Counted from the stretch's first letter, positions 17,437 through 27,688 are shown. The stretch: DNA of 64,000 nt from Bacteroidota bacterium (GCA_027619415.1 JAQCFO010000002.1:62001-126000), one strand, 5' to 3'. Numbers and translations are program-made. Notes: generated by a model not told the origin, from the letters alone.

Positions 17437-18795
17437 ATGTATAAGTTTACAAAAAATATTAAAATCTTTTCGCTTACCCTTATTTTTTTAGGCGCTCTTG
17501 GCCTTGGCTATGGATTTTATTCTGCTCCAAGTTCTGTAGAAGAGGCAAAAGAAATGGTTTCTAATTCACATGGTGATTCTCACGAAGAAGAATTCTTATC
17601 TCATGATGAAGATAAAAACAAAGACTCACATGAAAAAGAAGTAGCTCATTCTAATTCAACAGAACTAGGTTCTCATTCTTCCCCAGACTCTTCTCATGAT
17701 AAACACCTTTTAAATCAGTTACAAAATAGACCTTGGGCTGCATTATATGTCGCGGCATTATTTTTTATGATGCTTTCTTTAGGAACATTAGCTTTTTACG
17801 CTATACAAAGAGCGTCTCAGGCAGGTTGGTCGCCTATTTTATTTAGAGTAATGGAAGGTATAACAGCTTATCTTTTACCTGGAACTTTGATTATTTTGAT
17901 TATTTTAATTCTTTCATCAATGCATTTAAATCATTTGTTTGTTTGGATGGATCCTGAAGTGGTTGAGCATGATAAAATTATTCAAGCAAAATCAGGATAT
18001 TTAAACTCACCTTTTTTAATTGCTAGAGCTATTTTTTATATTTTAGGATGGAATCTTTACAGATATTATTCTCGTAAACTTTCATTAGCTCAAGATAATT
18101 CAAATGATATTTCAAATCATAAAAAGAACTTTCAGATATCGGCTGGGTTTTTAGCTTTCTTTATTGTCACTGAATCTATGATGTCTTGGGATTGGATAAT
18201 GTCTGTTGACCCACATTGGTTCAGTACATTATTTGGTTGGTACGTTTTTGCAAGTATGTTTGTGTCTGGAATTACAGTTATAGCTCTAGTCACTATTTAT
18301 TTAAAATCTAAAGGCTATTTAGAAAAAGTGAATCATAATCATATTCACGATTTAGGGAAATTTATGTTTGGAGTCAGTATTTTTTGGGCTTACTTATGGT
18401 TTTCTCAATTCATGCTTATTTGGTATGCTAATATTCCTGAAGAAGTAACTTATTTTATAACTAGAATAGAAGATTATAATTTACCTTTTTTCGGTATGAT
18501 AGCTTTAAATCTTATTTTCCCTTTCTTACTTCTTATGAATAGTGATTACAAAAGAGTTAATTGGTTTATTGTAATGACAGGAATTATCATTTTAATTGGC
18601 CATTACATTGATGTGTTTAACATGATTATGCCAGGCACGGTAGGAGATCAGTGGTTTATAGGTATTCCAGAAATATCAGGGATTTTATTTTTTAGCGGAT
18701 TATTTATTTATGTAGTTTTTAATAGTCTTTCAAAAGTTCCTTTAGAGCCATCAGGAGATCCCCTTATTAAAGAAAGCGAAAAATTTGAATATTAA
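17437..18795 (+). CDS. actF: Alternative complex III membrane subunit ActF
   Basis: 452 residues with about ten membrane helices. After the first helix there is a periplasmic His/Asp/Glu-rich stretch (about residues 45-90) holding about ten histidines in HGDSHEE- and SHDE-like repeats. This is followed by NRPWAALYVAALFFMMLSLG, the family's conserved segment. ActF is a divergent relative of ActC and completes the membrane part. The His-rich loop could bind Cu or Zn, but that is inference. Ten bases separate it from coxB. Confidence 0.93.
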   Translation: MYKFTKNIKIFSLTLIFLGALGLGYGFYSAPSSVEEAKEMVSNSHGDSHEEEFLSHDEDKNKDSHEKEVAHSNSTELGSHSSPDSSHDKHLLNQLQNRPWAALYVAALFFMMLSLGTLAFYAIQRASQAGWSPILFRVMEGITAYLLPGTLIILIILILSSMHLNHLFVWMDPEVVEHDKIIQAKSGYLNSPFLIARAIFYILGWNLYRYYSRKLSLAQDNSNDISNHKKNFQISAGFLAFFIVTESMMSWDWIMSVDPHWFSTLFGWYVFASMFVSGITVIALVTIYLKSKGYLEKVNHNHIHDLGKFMFGVSIFWAYLWFSQFMLIWYANIPEEVTYFITRIEDYNLPFFGMIALNLIFPFLLLMNSDYKRVNWFIVMTGIIILIGHYIDVFNMIMPGTVGDQWFIGIPEISGILFFSGLFIYVVFNSLSKVPLEPSGDPLIKESEKFEY

Positions 18796-18804
18796 TTTTT
18801 TTAA

Positions 18805-19881
18805 ATGACAGTATTACTAACAATAACAATTCTAATTTTAACTAGTGTAGCTATCTGGCAGATCACCAAAATATTTGAATTGTCCCAAATGGGATTAAAA
18901 AAAGACGATTCACAGATAGCAACTGATAAAGACAATGACCTTCATGGAAAGTTAATGTTTGCTTTTTTAGTTTTTATATATCTTGTTACGATATATTGTT
19001 TTTGGGCTTATTCTAAGGTTCTTCTTCCTGAGTCAGCTTCTGAACATGGAACTGAATACGATACATTACTTTGGGTTTCTTTTGCAATAATTTTATTTGC
19101 ACAAACACTAACTCAGGCTGTTTTACACTACTTTGCTTTTAAATATAGAGGCATCAATAATAGAAAAGCTTACTTTTTTACTCATGATAATAAATTAGAA
19201 TTGGTTTGGACGGTTATTCCCGCTATTGTTTTTTTTGTTTTAATTATATATGGAATGATTACTTGGGGGCAAATCATGAATTTTAATGAAGAAGATGAAG
19301 ATGCATTAGTAATTGAATTATATGCTCAACAGTGGAATTGGAAAGCAAGATACGGAGGAGAGGATAATGTTTTAGGAGACGCTAATGTTAGATTTTTAAA
19401 TGATTTTGACGGAAAAAATGCTGTTGGAATTGACTCTTCTGATCCAAATGGAATGGATGACTTTGTTGTTACTCAAGAATTTCATTTACCTGTTAATAGA
19501 AAGGTGATTTTTAAAATGAGATCTCAAGATGTTCTTCATTCAGCGTATATGCCTCACTTTAGGGCTCAAATGAACTGTGTTCCTGGAATGATTACAGAAT
19601 TTTCTTTTACACCTACAATTACTACTGAAGAAATGAGAGGCAATTCTGATGTAGTGGCTAAGGTTAATAGAATTAATAAAATTAGATATGATAAAAGTCA
19701 GGAGCTAATTTCTAATGGTGATGAAGCTCTAGATTCTTATCAATTTGACTACTTATTATTGTGTGCAAAAATCTGTGGAACTTCCCACTATAATATGCAA
19801 ATGAAAATAGTGGTAGAGTCTGAAAAAGATTATAATAAATGGAAAGCTCAACAGCAAACATTTTCTGAAATAATTCAATAA
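18805..19881 (+). CDS. coxB: Cytochrome c oxidase subunit II
   Basis: 358 residues. An extra N-terminal helix and cytoplasmic loop precede the two usual membrane helices (HGKLMFAFLVFIYL; LELVWTVIPAIVFFVLIIYG). The periplasmic cupredoxin domain carries the CuA ligands: a His in DVLHSAYMPHF and the CAKICGTSHYNM cluster at about 318-330 (C-x3-C-x3-H-x2-M), with upstream YAQQWNWKARY as the aromatic electron-entry region. No haem c domain is fused. It accepts electrons from the act cytochromes encoded just upstream. Confidence 0.97.
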   Translation: MTVLLTITILILTSVAIWQITKIFELSQMGLKKDDSQIATDKDNDLHGKLMFAFLVFIYLVTIYCFWAYSKVLLPESASEHGTEYDTLLWVSFAIILFAQTLTQAVLHYFAFKYRGINNRKAYFFTHDNKLELVWTVIPAIVFFVLIIYGMITWGQIMNFNEEDEDALVIELYAQQWNWKARYGGEDNVLGDANVRFLNDFDGKNAVGIDSSDPNGMDDFVVTQEFHLPVNRKVIFKMRSQDVLHSAYMPHFRAQMNCVPGMITEFSFTPTITTEEMRGNSDVVAKVNRINKIRYDKSQELISNGDEALDSYQFDYLLLCAKICGTSHYNMQMKIVVESEKDYNKWKAQQQTFSEIIQ

Positions 19882-19887
19882 ATTAAT

Positions 19888-21684
19888 ATGTCAGTAGCTA
19901 CAAATATTTCTAATTCTGGTCATGATGAACATCATCATCATAAAGAAACTTTTATAACTAAATATATTTTTAGTCAAGACCATAAAATGATTGCTAAGCA
20001 ATATCTAATTGTTGGTGTATTGTTTATGGGATTTATTGGTGTTGCAATGTCATTATTATTTAGATTACAATTAGCTTGGCCTGAACAATCTTTCGCTGTA
20101 TTCGACATATTTTTAGGCGATTGGGCTCCTGAAGGAGTTATGGATCCTAACATTTACTTAGCCCTGGTTACCATTCATGGAACAATTATGGTCTTTTTTG
20201 TATTGACTGCAGGTCTTAGTGGGACATTTAGTAATTTATTAATTCCACTTCAAATTGGAGCTAGAGACATGGCTTCTGGGCTTTTAAACATGATTTCTTT
20301 TTGGTTATTTTTTCTTTCGAGCATGATAATGTTGGCTTCATTATTTGTTGAAGCTGGACCAGCTGCGGCAGGTTGGACAATTTATCCACCTTTAAGTGCT
20401 CTTCCGCAAGCACAACCAGGTTCTGGAATGGGAATGACCTTATGGCTAATATCTATGGCGATTTTCGTTGCCTCATCTTTATTAGGATCATTAAATTATA
20501 TAGTAACAGTTATTAATTTAAGAACTAAAGGAATGTCTATGTTTAGACTTCCTTTAACTATATGGGCATTTTTTGTAACTGCTATAATTGGCGTTATTTC
20601 ATTTCCTGTTTTATTATCTGCTGCTTTATTACTAATTATGGATAGAAGCTTTGGAACTTCTTTCTTTTTATCTGATATTTTTGTTCAAGGTGAAGTTTTG
20701 CATTATCAAGGAGGATCGCCAGTATTATTTGAACATTTATTTTGGTTCTTAGGTCACCCAGAAGTTTATATTGTTCTTTTGCCAGCACTTGGTATTACTT
20801 CTGAAATTATTGCTACTAATTCCCGAAAACCAATTTTTGGATATAGAGCAATGGTTGCTTCAATTTTGGCTATAGCATTTTTATCTACAGTTGTTTGGGG
20901 TCATCATATGTTTATTTCTGGAATGAATCCTTTTTTAGGTTCAGTTTTCACATTTACAACTCTTTTAATAGCTATACCTTCTGCTGTTAAGGCATTCAAT
21001 TATATAACCACTCTATGGAAAGGAAACCTTCAGTTTAATACTGGCATGCTTTTTTCAATTGGATTGGTTTCAACTTTTATTACTGGAGGTTTGACAGGAA
21101 TTATATTAGGAGATAGTACTTTAGATATTAATATTCACGACACATATTTTGTAGTGGCTCACTTTCACTTAGTAATGGGTGTATCGGCTTTATACGGATT
21201 ATTTGCCGGGATTTATCACTGGTTTCCAAAATTATTTGGAAGAATGATGAATAAAAATTTAGGTTATATTCACTTTTGGGTAACTGCAATTGCAGCTTAT
21301 GGAGTGTTTTTTCCTATGCATTTTATAGGGATGGCAGGACTGCCTAGAAGGTATTATACTAATACTGCTTTTCCTTATTTTGATGATTTGGCAAATATTA
21401 ATGTAGTAATTACAGTTTTTGCACTATTAGCTGGAGCAGCTCAATTAATATTTTTATATAATTTCATATCTAGTATGTTTTTCGGAAAAAAAGCAGAAAA
21501 AAATCCTTGGAAATCTACAACTTTAGAATGGACTGCCCCCGTTGAACACATGCATGGAAATTGGCCAGGTGAAATTCCGCATATTCATAGATGGGCATAT
21601 GACTATAGTAAGCCAGGTCATAAAGAAGATTTTGTCCCTCAGACTACTCCTATTGGCAAAAACGAAGTTGAAACGGAACATTAA
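19888..21684 (+). CDS. coxA: Cytochrome c oxidase subunit I
   Basis: 598 residues with about twelve membrane helices. The catalytic features are present: GHPEVYIVLLPALG (about 289, the Cu-B His and its cross-linked Tyr), VWGHHMF (two further Cu-B His) and HDTYFVVAHFHLVMG (about 416, haem ligands). The N-terminus has a His cluster (HDEHHHH), common in flavobacterial homologues. It reduces oxygen and pumps protons. Subunits III and IV are not in this window; the next gene is ruvB. Confidence 0.97.
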   Translation: MSVATNISNSGHDEHHHHKETFITKYIFSQDHKMIAKQYLIVGVLFMGFIGVAMSLLFRLQLAWPEQSFAVFDIFLGDWAPEGVMDPNIYLALVTIHGTIMVFFVLTAGLSGTFSNLLIPLQIGARDMASGLLNMISFWLFFLSSMIMLASLFVEAGPAAAGWTIYPPLSALPQAQPGSGMGMTLWLISMAIFVASSLLGSLNYIVTVINLRTKGMSMFRLPLTIWAFFVTAIIGVISFPVLLSAALLLIMDRSFGTSFFLSDIFVQGEVLHYQGGSPVLFEHLFWFLGHPEVYIVLLPALGITSEIIATNSRKPIFGYRAMVASILAIAFLSTVVWGHHMFISGMNPFLGSVFTFTTLLIAIPSAVKAFNYITTLWKGNLQFNTGMLFSIGLVSTFITGGLTGIILGDSTLDINIHDTYFVVAHFHLVMGVSALYGLFAGIYHWFPKLFGRMMNKNLGYIHFWVTAIAAYGVFFPMHFIGMAGLPRRYYTNTAFPYFDDLANINVVITVFALLAGAAQLIFLYNFISSMFFGKKAEKNPWKSTTLEWTAPVEHMHGNWPGEIPHIHRWAYDYSKPGHKEDFVPQTTPIGKNEVETEH

Positions 21685-21727
21685 TATTATCTAACTTGTT
21701 TATTAAATAAGGGTTTGCCTTTTTGCT

Positions 21728-21735
21728 TATCTTTG
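21728..21735 (+). promoter_or_regulatory. -7 box directly before ruvB
   Basis: TATCTTTG matches TAnnTTTG. Its last base is 6 bases before the A of the ruvB ATG (21741), so the predicted transcription start falls on the start codon. No TTG at normal -33 spacing was found. Confidence 0.5.
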
Positions 21736-21740
21736 ATTTA

Positions 21741-22763
21741 ATGAACGAAAATTTAGACCCTTCGGACTCCAATTGTACAGGTGAAGAATTAGAAATTGAC
21801 AAAGCATTAAGACCTTTGTCGTTTGATGATTTTGCAGGACAGGAGCAGATTTTAAATAATTTAAAAATATTTGTTGAGGCATGTAATCAGAGGTCCGATG
21901 CTTTGGATCATACACTTTTTCACGGCCCTCCAGGGCTTGGTAAAACTACTTTAGCTCACATTTTAGCCAATGAGCTTGGTGTTAACTTAAAAGTAACTTC
22001 AGGGCCTGTTTTAGATAAGCCAGGAGATCTTGCAGGTTTGTTAACTAATCTAGAACCAAGAGACGTGCTTTTTATAGATGAAATCCATAGATTAAGTCCT
22101 GTAGTTGAAGAATATCTTTATTCTGCAATGGAAGATTATAAAATTGATATAATGATTGAGTCAGGGCCTAATGCAAGATCAGTTCAAATAAATCTCAACC
22201 CCTTTACATTAATTGGAGCTACTACAAGATCGGGTTTGTTAACAGCTCCAATGAGAGCGAGATTTGGGATCAATAGTAGGTTAGAGTATTACAATACAGA
22301 AATCCTTTCAGCTATAGTAGAAAGAAGCTCAGAAATATTAGATATTGAAATTAATGTAAAAGCAGCAATTGAGATTGCTGGTAGAAGTAGAGGAACACCA
22401 AGAATTTCAAATTCTTTATTAAGAAGAGTAAGAGATTTTGCTCAAATAAAAGGGAATGGAAAGATTGATTTGGAAATAACAAGATATGCTTTAAAATCTC
22501 TTAATGTCGATAAACATGGTTTAGATGAAATGGATAATAAAATCTTAATGACTTTAATTGACAAATTCAAAGGTGGTCCTGTCGGGATTAGTACTCTTTC
22601 TACTGCCGTTTCTGAAAGTTCAGAAACTTTAGAAGAAGTATATGAGCCTTTTTTAATCCAACAAGGTTTTATAATTAGAACTCCTAGAGGAAGAGAAGTT
22701 ACTAAGCTGGCATATGATCATTTAGGCAAGAAAAAATCTAACTCTCAAGACGAATTATTCTAA
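21741..22763 (+). CDS. ruvB: Holliday junction branch migration helicase RuvB
   Basis: 340 residues from the ATG at 21741; a TTG six codons earlier overlaps the promoter box and is unlikely. The N-terminus [12 protein letters not shown] is typical. Walker [10 protein letters not shown] is at about 61-69 and Walker B FIDEIHR at about 112; sensor GATTRSG and the arginine-finger region APMRARFG follow. The C-terminal winged helix contains [10 protein letters not shown] and FIIRTPRGR. RuvB forms the hexameric motor with RuvA. It heads a run through the MscS, phosphatase, adenosine deaminase and carotenoid genes. Confidence 0.97.
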   Translation: MNENLDPSDSNCTGEELEIDKALRPLSFDDFAGQEQILNNLKIFVEACNQRSDALDHTLFHGPPGLGKTTLAHILANELGVNLKVTSGPVLDKPGDLAGLLTNLEPRDVLFIDEIHRLSPVVEEYLYSAMEDYKIDIMIESGPNARSVQINLNPFTLIGATTRSGLLTAPMRARFGINSRLEYYNTEILSAIVERSSEILDIEINVKAAIEIAGRSRGTPRISNSLLRRVRDFAQIKGNGKIDLEITRYALKSLNVDKHGLDEMDNKILMTLIDKFKGGPVGISTLSTAVSESSETLEEVYEPFLIQQGFIIRTPRGREVTKLAYDHLGKKKSNSQDELF

Positions 22764-22802
22764 TCAAATTCTTAATTTAAATAATAACAAACCTATATAG
22801 TA

Positions 22803-24047
22803 ATGGAAGAAAATAGAATTTTTTATGACTTTTTAATAACTTTAAAATTTCCAGAATTTTATGCAGAGATGATTAATCTAATAGTTTTGAGTTTAATTGT
22901 TTTGCTGATATCTTTTATTTTAAATTTTTTGTCGAAAATAATTATTTCTAACTTTTTTGTCAAACTTTCTTCAAAAACCACAAATAATTTTGATGACTAT
23001 TTGATCTCTAACCGTGCACAAATTTATATTTCTAAATTAATTCCAGTTTTATTTATTTATTGGGTCATTCCTTTTTGGTTAATGGGATTTGAATCATTTA
23101 TTAATTACGCAACACTTTTCATTGAGATATATTCTATCCTATTAATTATCTGGACAATAAGAAGTTTTTTAAGATCAGTTAAGGATTACTTAAAAACAAT
23201 AGATTCTTTAAAAGACAAGCCTGTTGAAAGTTTTATTCAGGTATGTTTAATAGTTGTTTGGTTTCTCGGAATTTTAATTATTTTTTCGTTAATAACTGGA
23301 AAAGAAATAAGTACTTTTTTAACTGCCATGGGTGCCTTGTCAGCAGTAATTTTGTTGATATTTAAAGACACTATTCTAGGTTTTGTAGCAAGCATTCAGT
23401 TAAGCGCTAATGATTTAATAAGGATTGGAGATTGGGTTACTATGGAAAAATACGGAGCGGATGGGGACGTTATTGAAATAAATTTAAATTCCGTTAAGAT
23501 TCAAAATTTTGATAAAACCATTACTACCATTCCAACGTATAAATTGATTTCAGATTCATTTAAAAATTGGAGAGGAATGAGCGATTCTAATGTGAGAAGA
23601 ATTAAAAGATCTTTACTCATTAAAGGATCTTCAATTAAATTTTTAAATGAGCATGACGTTAGTAAATTAAAAAAAGTCAAATTAATTGAAGATTATATTA
23701 TAAAAAAAGAAATAGAAATATTAGAATTTAATCAAAATTTAAAAGTTGACAATTCTTCTCTAATAAATGGAAGAAACTTGACTAACCTTGGTGTGTTTAG
23801 AATATATGTTGAAGAATTTTTAGATAAAAACCCCTCAATTAATAGTGAAATGACTTTGATGTGTAGACAATTAATCCCAACCTCCCAGGGGGTTCCTTTA
23901 GAAATTTACGCTTTTAGTAAAGAACAAGAATGGAAAAGATATGAAGATATAATGTCAGATATATTTGATCATTTATTGGCTTCTTTAAAGACATTTAAAT
24001 TAGAGTTGTTTGAACTACCATCGTCACTTAATAATAATTTAAAATGA
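22803..24047 (+). CDS. MscS-family mechanosensitive channel
   Basis: 414 residues. Membrane helices lie at about 20-42, 76-95, 102-120 and 147-170. The pore helix region is TFLTAMGALSAVILLIFKDTILGFVASIQL, in which alternating Gly/Ala positions and the FKDTILGF motif are typical of MscS. The beta domain follows with IRIGDWVTMEKYGADGDVIEINLNSVKIQ and TTIPTYKLI. The length and extra N-terminal helices resemble the YbdG/larger MscS class. It releases solutes on hypo-osmotic shock. Its stop overlaps the next start (ATGA). Confidence 0.93.
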   Translation: MEENRIFYDFLITLKFPEFYAEMINLIVLSLIVLLISFILNFLSKIIISNFFVKLSSKTTNNFDDYLISNRAQIYISKLIPVLFIYWVIPFWLMGFESFINYATLFIEIYSILLIIWTIRSFLRSVKDYLKTIDSLKDKPVESFIQVCLIVVWFLGILIIFSLITGKEISTFLTAMGALSAVILLIFKDTILGFVASIQLSANDLIRIGDWVTMEKYGADGDVIEINLNSVKIQNFDKTITTIPTYKLISDSFKNWRGMSDSNVRRIKRSLLIKGSSIKFLNEHDVSKLKKVKLIEDYIIKKEIEILEFNQNLKVDNSSLINGRNLTNLGVFRIYVEEFLDKNPSINSEMTLMCRQLIPTSQGVPLEIYAFSKEQEWKRYEDIMSDIFDHLLASLKTFKLELFELPSSLNNNLK

Positions 24048-24550
24048 ATAAAATAATAACCAGTTTTTTTTTATTTTTTGTGATTCTTTCTTACTCTCAA
24101 AATATAGATGAATCTAATTGTACTTCTATTTATTTAATAAGACATGCAGAAAAAATTAGAGAAAATAAAAAAGATAAAAATCCTCATTTAAATCCCAAAG
24201 GGTTAATTAGAGCAGGAAAATGGAATGATTTTTTCAATAATGTAAAATTTGATGCAGTCTATTCAACCGATTATTTTAGAACAAAAGAGACCGCCTATCC
24301 TATCTTAAATTATGATCAAGAAATTAAAATTTATAATCCGTCTTTAATTAGTTACAAAAATTTTATTGAACTTAATAAGGGTAAAACAGTATTAGTAGTA
24401 GGTCATAGTAATACAATACCAGACTTTGTAAATAAAATTTTAGAAAAAAGTATTTACAATAATATTGAGGATAGTAATAATTCTAATCTGTATTTCATTA
24501 ACAAATGCGATGGAGAAGTTTTATTTCATGCATTGTATTATGTTAACTAA
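24044..24550 (+). CDS. Exported histidine phosphatase family protein
   Basis: 168 residues with an N-terminal signal peptide (FFLFFVILSYSQ). The phosphohistidine motif IYLIRHAEK is at about 29-37, and the second catalytic His is in VLVVGHSNTIPD (about 125). A YSTDYFRTKETAYP segment holds the conserved Arg region. The fold belongs to the phosphoglycerate mutase/acid phosphatase superfamily (SixA/PhoE-like). Being exported, it is probably a periplasmic phosphatase rather than a glycolytic mutase; the substrate is unknown. It overlaps mscS by 4 bp. Confidence 0.85.
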   Translation: MNKIITSFFLFFVILSYSQNIDESNCTSIYLIRHAEKIRENKKDKNPHLNPKGLIRAGKWNDFFNNVKFDAVYSTDYFRTKETAYPILNYDQEIKIYNPSLISYKNFIELNKGKTVLVVGHSNTIPDFVNKILEKSIYNNIEDSNNSNLYFINKCDGEVLFHALYYVN

Positions 24551-24559
24551 ATTTTAGAA

Positions 24560-25543
24560 ATGAGTTTTATTAATTACCCTAAGGTTGAATTACATGTTCA
24601 TTTGGATTGCTGCTTAAGTTTTGAAGTGGTGAAAAAACTAAGCCCTAATACTTCTAAGAAAAATTATTCAGAAAATTTCATTGGGACAAACTGTAGTTGT
24701 CTAAAAGACTACATTAATTGCGCAGATAATGCGGTAGAATTAATGCAAACTAAAGAAGAATTAGAACTAGTAACGATTGATTTATTTGACCAATTAAAGA
24801 AGGATAATGTTATTTACGTAGAAATTCGGTTTGCTCCATTGCTTCACATCAATAAAGGGCTTTCATCAGATGAAGTAGTGGATATAGTTAGTAAAATAAC
24901 ACTTGAACAAAGTAAAATATCTGGGATTCAAGCAGGGTTGATACTATGCACGCTGAGACATTACAGTAGTTCTCAAAGTATGGAAACAGTCCGTTTGGTT
25001 AATAAATTTAAAAACGCAAATGTAGTTGGCTTTGATATCGCTGCTGATGAAGCGGGGTACCCTTTAGATATGCATATCGATGCCTTTAAATTTGCTTCTA
25101 AAAATAAAATATTTTGCACTGCTCATGCAGGTGAGGCTTTAGGTTGTAAGAGTATTTTAGAAACTCTAAACAAAATCAAACCATCTAGAATTGGACACGG
25201 AGTTAGAAGTATAGAGGACGACGAACTTTTAGCCAAGCTAAAAAGCGAAAAGATTCATTTAGAATTATGTCCGACAAGTAATATAGTAACAAAAGTTTAT
25301 AATAATTTTAAAGATCATCCAATAGATGCATTTTTTAAAAAAGGACTTTCGATTAGTGTTAACTCTGATGGAAGAACAATTTCAAATACTTCTTTAAATA
25401 AAGAATATGATAGGATTAAAAATTATTTTAGTTGGTCAAATAAAGACTTTCTTAAGTGTAATATTAATGCAATGAAAGCCTCTTTTACAGATAACAAAAC
25501 AAAAGATAAAATCATCTCTCTGTTAGAAATCGCTTATATATAA
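24560..25543 (+). CDS. add: Adenosine deaminase
   Basis: 327 residues. Zinc ligands and catalytic residues appear in VELHVHLDCCLSF (HxH), HAGEA (His, Glu), RIGHGVRS (His) and SVNSDGRTIS (Asp). In classical enzymes this last motif is SLNTDDP; here the second Asp is Gly, similar to a variant seen in other bacteria. The enzyme deaminates adenosine or deoxyadenosine to inosine. The substrate could differ (for example a modified adenosine) because the second Asp normally touches the purine. It lies between the phosphatase and the carotenoid genes. Confidence 0.88.
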   Translation: MSFINYPKVELHVHLDCCLSFEVVKKLSPNTSKKNYSENFIGTNCSCLKDYINCADNAVELMQTKEELELVTIDLFDQLKKDNVIYVEIRFAPLLHINKGLSSDEVVDIVSKITLEQSKISGIQAGLILCTLRHYSSSQSMETVRLVNKFKNANVVGFDIAADEAGYPLDMHIDAFKFASKNKIFCTAHAGEALGCKSILETLNKIKPSRIGHGVRSIEDDELLAKLKSEKIHLELCPTSNIVTKVYNNFKDHPIDAFFKKGLSISVNSDGRTISNTSLNKEYDRIKNYFSWSNKDFLKCNINAMKASFTDNKTKDKIISLLEIAYI

Positions 25544-25549
25544 ATACGT

Positions 25550-26218
25550 ATGATAGCAACCATTTCTTTTTTTAAATATAATAAGAATAAGTTTTGGGCA
25601 TTTACCCAAATGCATTATGCATTCGAAAAAATGAACAAAACACCTAATCTAAAGTTTTTTAAATTACTTGGAACTGGATCAGGAAATGGATTTAGTTTGT
25701 TTCCAGATTTCTCTACTTATTCAATTTTATGTGTATGGGAAAATAAAAGCTCTGCTTTAAACTTTATTAATGAAAGTCAGCACGCGTTATCTATTTCTGA
25801 AATGGCATATTCAAGAAAAGATTTTCTTCTAAATCCAATTAAAAGTCATGGAAAATGGAATGGTATTAATCCATTTAAAACTGATTCGGAAAGGATTAAT
25901 AAAGATTCTAAAATAGGAATTATTACTAGAGCTACAGTTAATGCAAGCAGAATGCTAGAGTTCTGGAAATCTGTCCCAGACGCTTCAAATGCAATAAAAA
26001 ATGCAACGGGTGTAGAATGGTTTAAAGGAATAGGAGAATGGCCATTTATCCAGCAAGCTACTTTTAGTGTTTGGGATAATTTAGAGTCAGTTAAAAATTT
26101 CGCATATAACAGCGGATCTCACGCGGAGATAATTAAGAAAACTAGAAAAAGAAAGTGGTATAAAGAAGATCTTTTTGCTAGGTTTGAGATTATGGATTCG
26201 TATTATAAAATTTTTTAA
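25550..26218 (+). CDS. crtA: CrtA-like carotenoid monooxygenase (probable 2-hydroxylase)
   Basis: 222 residues related to spheroidene monooxygenase CrtA: IATISFFKYNKNKFWAFTQMHYAF at the start, KLLGTGSGNGFSLFPDFSTYSILCVWE in the middle and FKGIGEWPFIQQATFSVWD near the end. CrtA enzymes add oxygen at C-2 of acyclic carotenoid ends. A crtA-related gene of a Flavobacterium strain is known to be a carotenoid 2-hydroxylase of myxol synthesis, which fits the crtD and cruF genes following here. It starts 6 bp after add. Confidence 0.85.
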   Translation: MIATISFFKYNKNKFWAFTQMHYAFEKMNKTPNLKFFKLLGTGSGNGFSLFPDFSTYSILCVWENKSSALNFINESQHALSISEMAYSRKDFLLNPIKSHGKWNGINPFKTDSERINKDSKIGIITRATVNASRMLEFWKSVPDASNAIKNATGVEWFKGIGEWPFIQQATFSVWDNLESVKNFAYNSGSHAEIIKKTRKRKWYKEDLFARFEIMDSYYKIF

Positions 26219-26221
26219 AAT

Positions 26222-27688
26222 TTGAAAAAAGTCATAATAATTGGGTCTGGACTAGCTGGAATAGCTACTAGTATTAGATTAAAATATTTGGGTTATGATG
26301 TTCAAGTTTTTGAAAACAATGAATATCCTGGAGGAAAAATTTCTAGTTTTAAATTAGGGTCATATAGGTTTGATGCGGGCCCATCATTGCTTACTATGCC
26401 TCATTTTATAGATGAGTTATTCGAATTATTTGATGAAAATCCTAAAGAACACTTTTTGTATAAAAAGAAGAATATTTCATGTAAATATTATTGGGAAGAT
26501 GGAGTTGTAATAAATGCCTTTAGCGATAAATTAAAGTTCTCTAAAGAAATAGAAGATAAACTTGGGGTAGACTCTAAAACTATTTTGAATTACTTGGATA
26601 AAGCAAAAAAAAAATATGATTTAACTAAAAGTATTTTTTTAGAAAAATCTTTACATAAAATAAAGACATTTTTTTCAAAAGACGTTTTAAAAGGGTTGTT
26701 AAACTTGAATCTGTTTCAAATTAATCAGTCATTAAATCAGGTTAATTTGAGTGAGTTAAAAGAACCTCATTTAATCCAGTTGTTTAATAGGTTTGCTACC
26801 TATAACGGCTCTTCACCATACAAAACACCAGGCATGATGACCTTGATTCAACACCTTGAGCAGTATTATGGAACGTTTGTAGCAAAAAATGGAATGGTAG
26901 ATATTACCAACTCTTTATTTAAATTAGCTAAAAATCAAGGAGTTAAGTTTCATTTCAATAATTTTGTTACTGAAATTTTAGTATCAAACAATCAAGCAAT
27001 AGGGGTTAGTGTTGGTGAAAAAAAATATTTTTCCAACTGTGTTGTCTCTAATATGGATGTGGTACCTACTTATCGAAAGTTATTAAAAAAACATCCAGAA
27101 CCTTCAATCGCTTTAAATCAAGAAAGATCAAGCTCCGCTCTTATATTTTATTGGGGAATTAAAAAAGAGTTCAAAGAATTGGAACTGCACAACATCTTTT
27201 TTTCTAAGAATTATAAAGAAGAATTTAATTCAATTTTTGAAAAAAAAGAAATTTATGATGATCCAACCGTATACGTTAATATAACTTCAAAAGATGTTAT
27301 TGGAGATGCTCCTAAAGGATCTGAAAATTGGTTTGTGATGATTAATGCACCACATGATAATGATCAGGATTGGGAGTTGATTAAAGAAAACATTAGAAAA
27401 AGAACAATTGAAAAGCTCAATAGAATACTTAAAGTAAATATTGAAGAATTTATTGAGTTCGAAAAAGTTTATACTCCAAAAAACCTGCAACAAAACACGC
27501 AGTCTTACTTAGGCTCTCTTTACGGTTCTTCAAGCAATAATAAGTTGTCAGCTTTTTTAAGACATCCAAATTTTTCAAAAGAAATTTTAAATCTATATTT
27601 TTGCGGGGGGAGTGTTCATCCGGGTGGAGGAATTCCACTTTGTTTATTGTCAGCAAAAATAGTTTCTAATATTATAAAAAATAAATGA
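26222..27688 (+). CDS. crtD: CrtD-type carotenoid 3,4-desaturase (CrtI family)
   Basis: 488 residues. The FAD-binding start is KKVIIIGSGLAGIATSIRLK, followed by YRFDAGPSLLTMP, a hallmark of the phytoene desaturase family, and near the C-terminus LYFCGGSVHPGGGIPLCLLSAK. The family includes CrtI and CrtD. CrtD is preferred because the neighbours are crtA- and cruF-like and no phytoene synthase gene is present. It would introduce the 3',4' double bond of a myxol- or saproxanthin-type end group. The start is TTG at 26222, 3 bp after crtA; cruF overlaps by 4 bp. Confidence 0.85.
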   Translation: MKKVIIIGSGLAGIATSIRLKYLGYDVQVFENNEYPGGKISSFKLGSYRFDAGPSLLTMPHFIDELFELFDENPKEHFLYKKKNISCKYYWEDGVVINAFSDKLKFSKEIEDKLGVDSKTILNYLDKAKKKYDLTKSIFLEKSLHKIKTFFSKDVLKGLLNLNLFQINQSLNQVNLSELKEPHLIQLFNRFATYNGSSPYKTPGMMTLIQHLEQYYGTFVAKNGMVDITNSLFKLAKNQGVKFHFNNFVTEILVSNNQAIGVSVGEKKYFSNCVVSNMDVVPTYRKLLKKHPEPSIALNQERSSSALIFYWGIKKEFKELELHNIFFSKNYKEEFNSIFEKKEIYDDPTVYVNITSKDVIGDAPKGSENWFVMINAPHDNDQDWELIKENIRKRTIEKLNRILKVNIEEFIEFEKVYTPKNLQQNTQSYLGSLYGSSSNNKLSAFLRHPNFSKEILNLYFCGGSVHPGGGIPLCLLSAKIVSNIIKNK

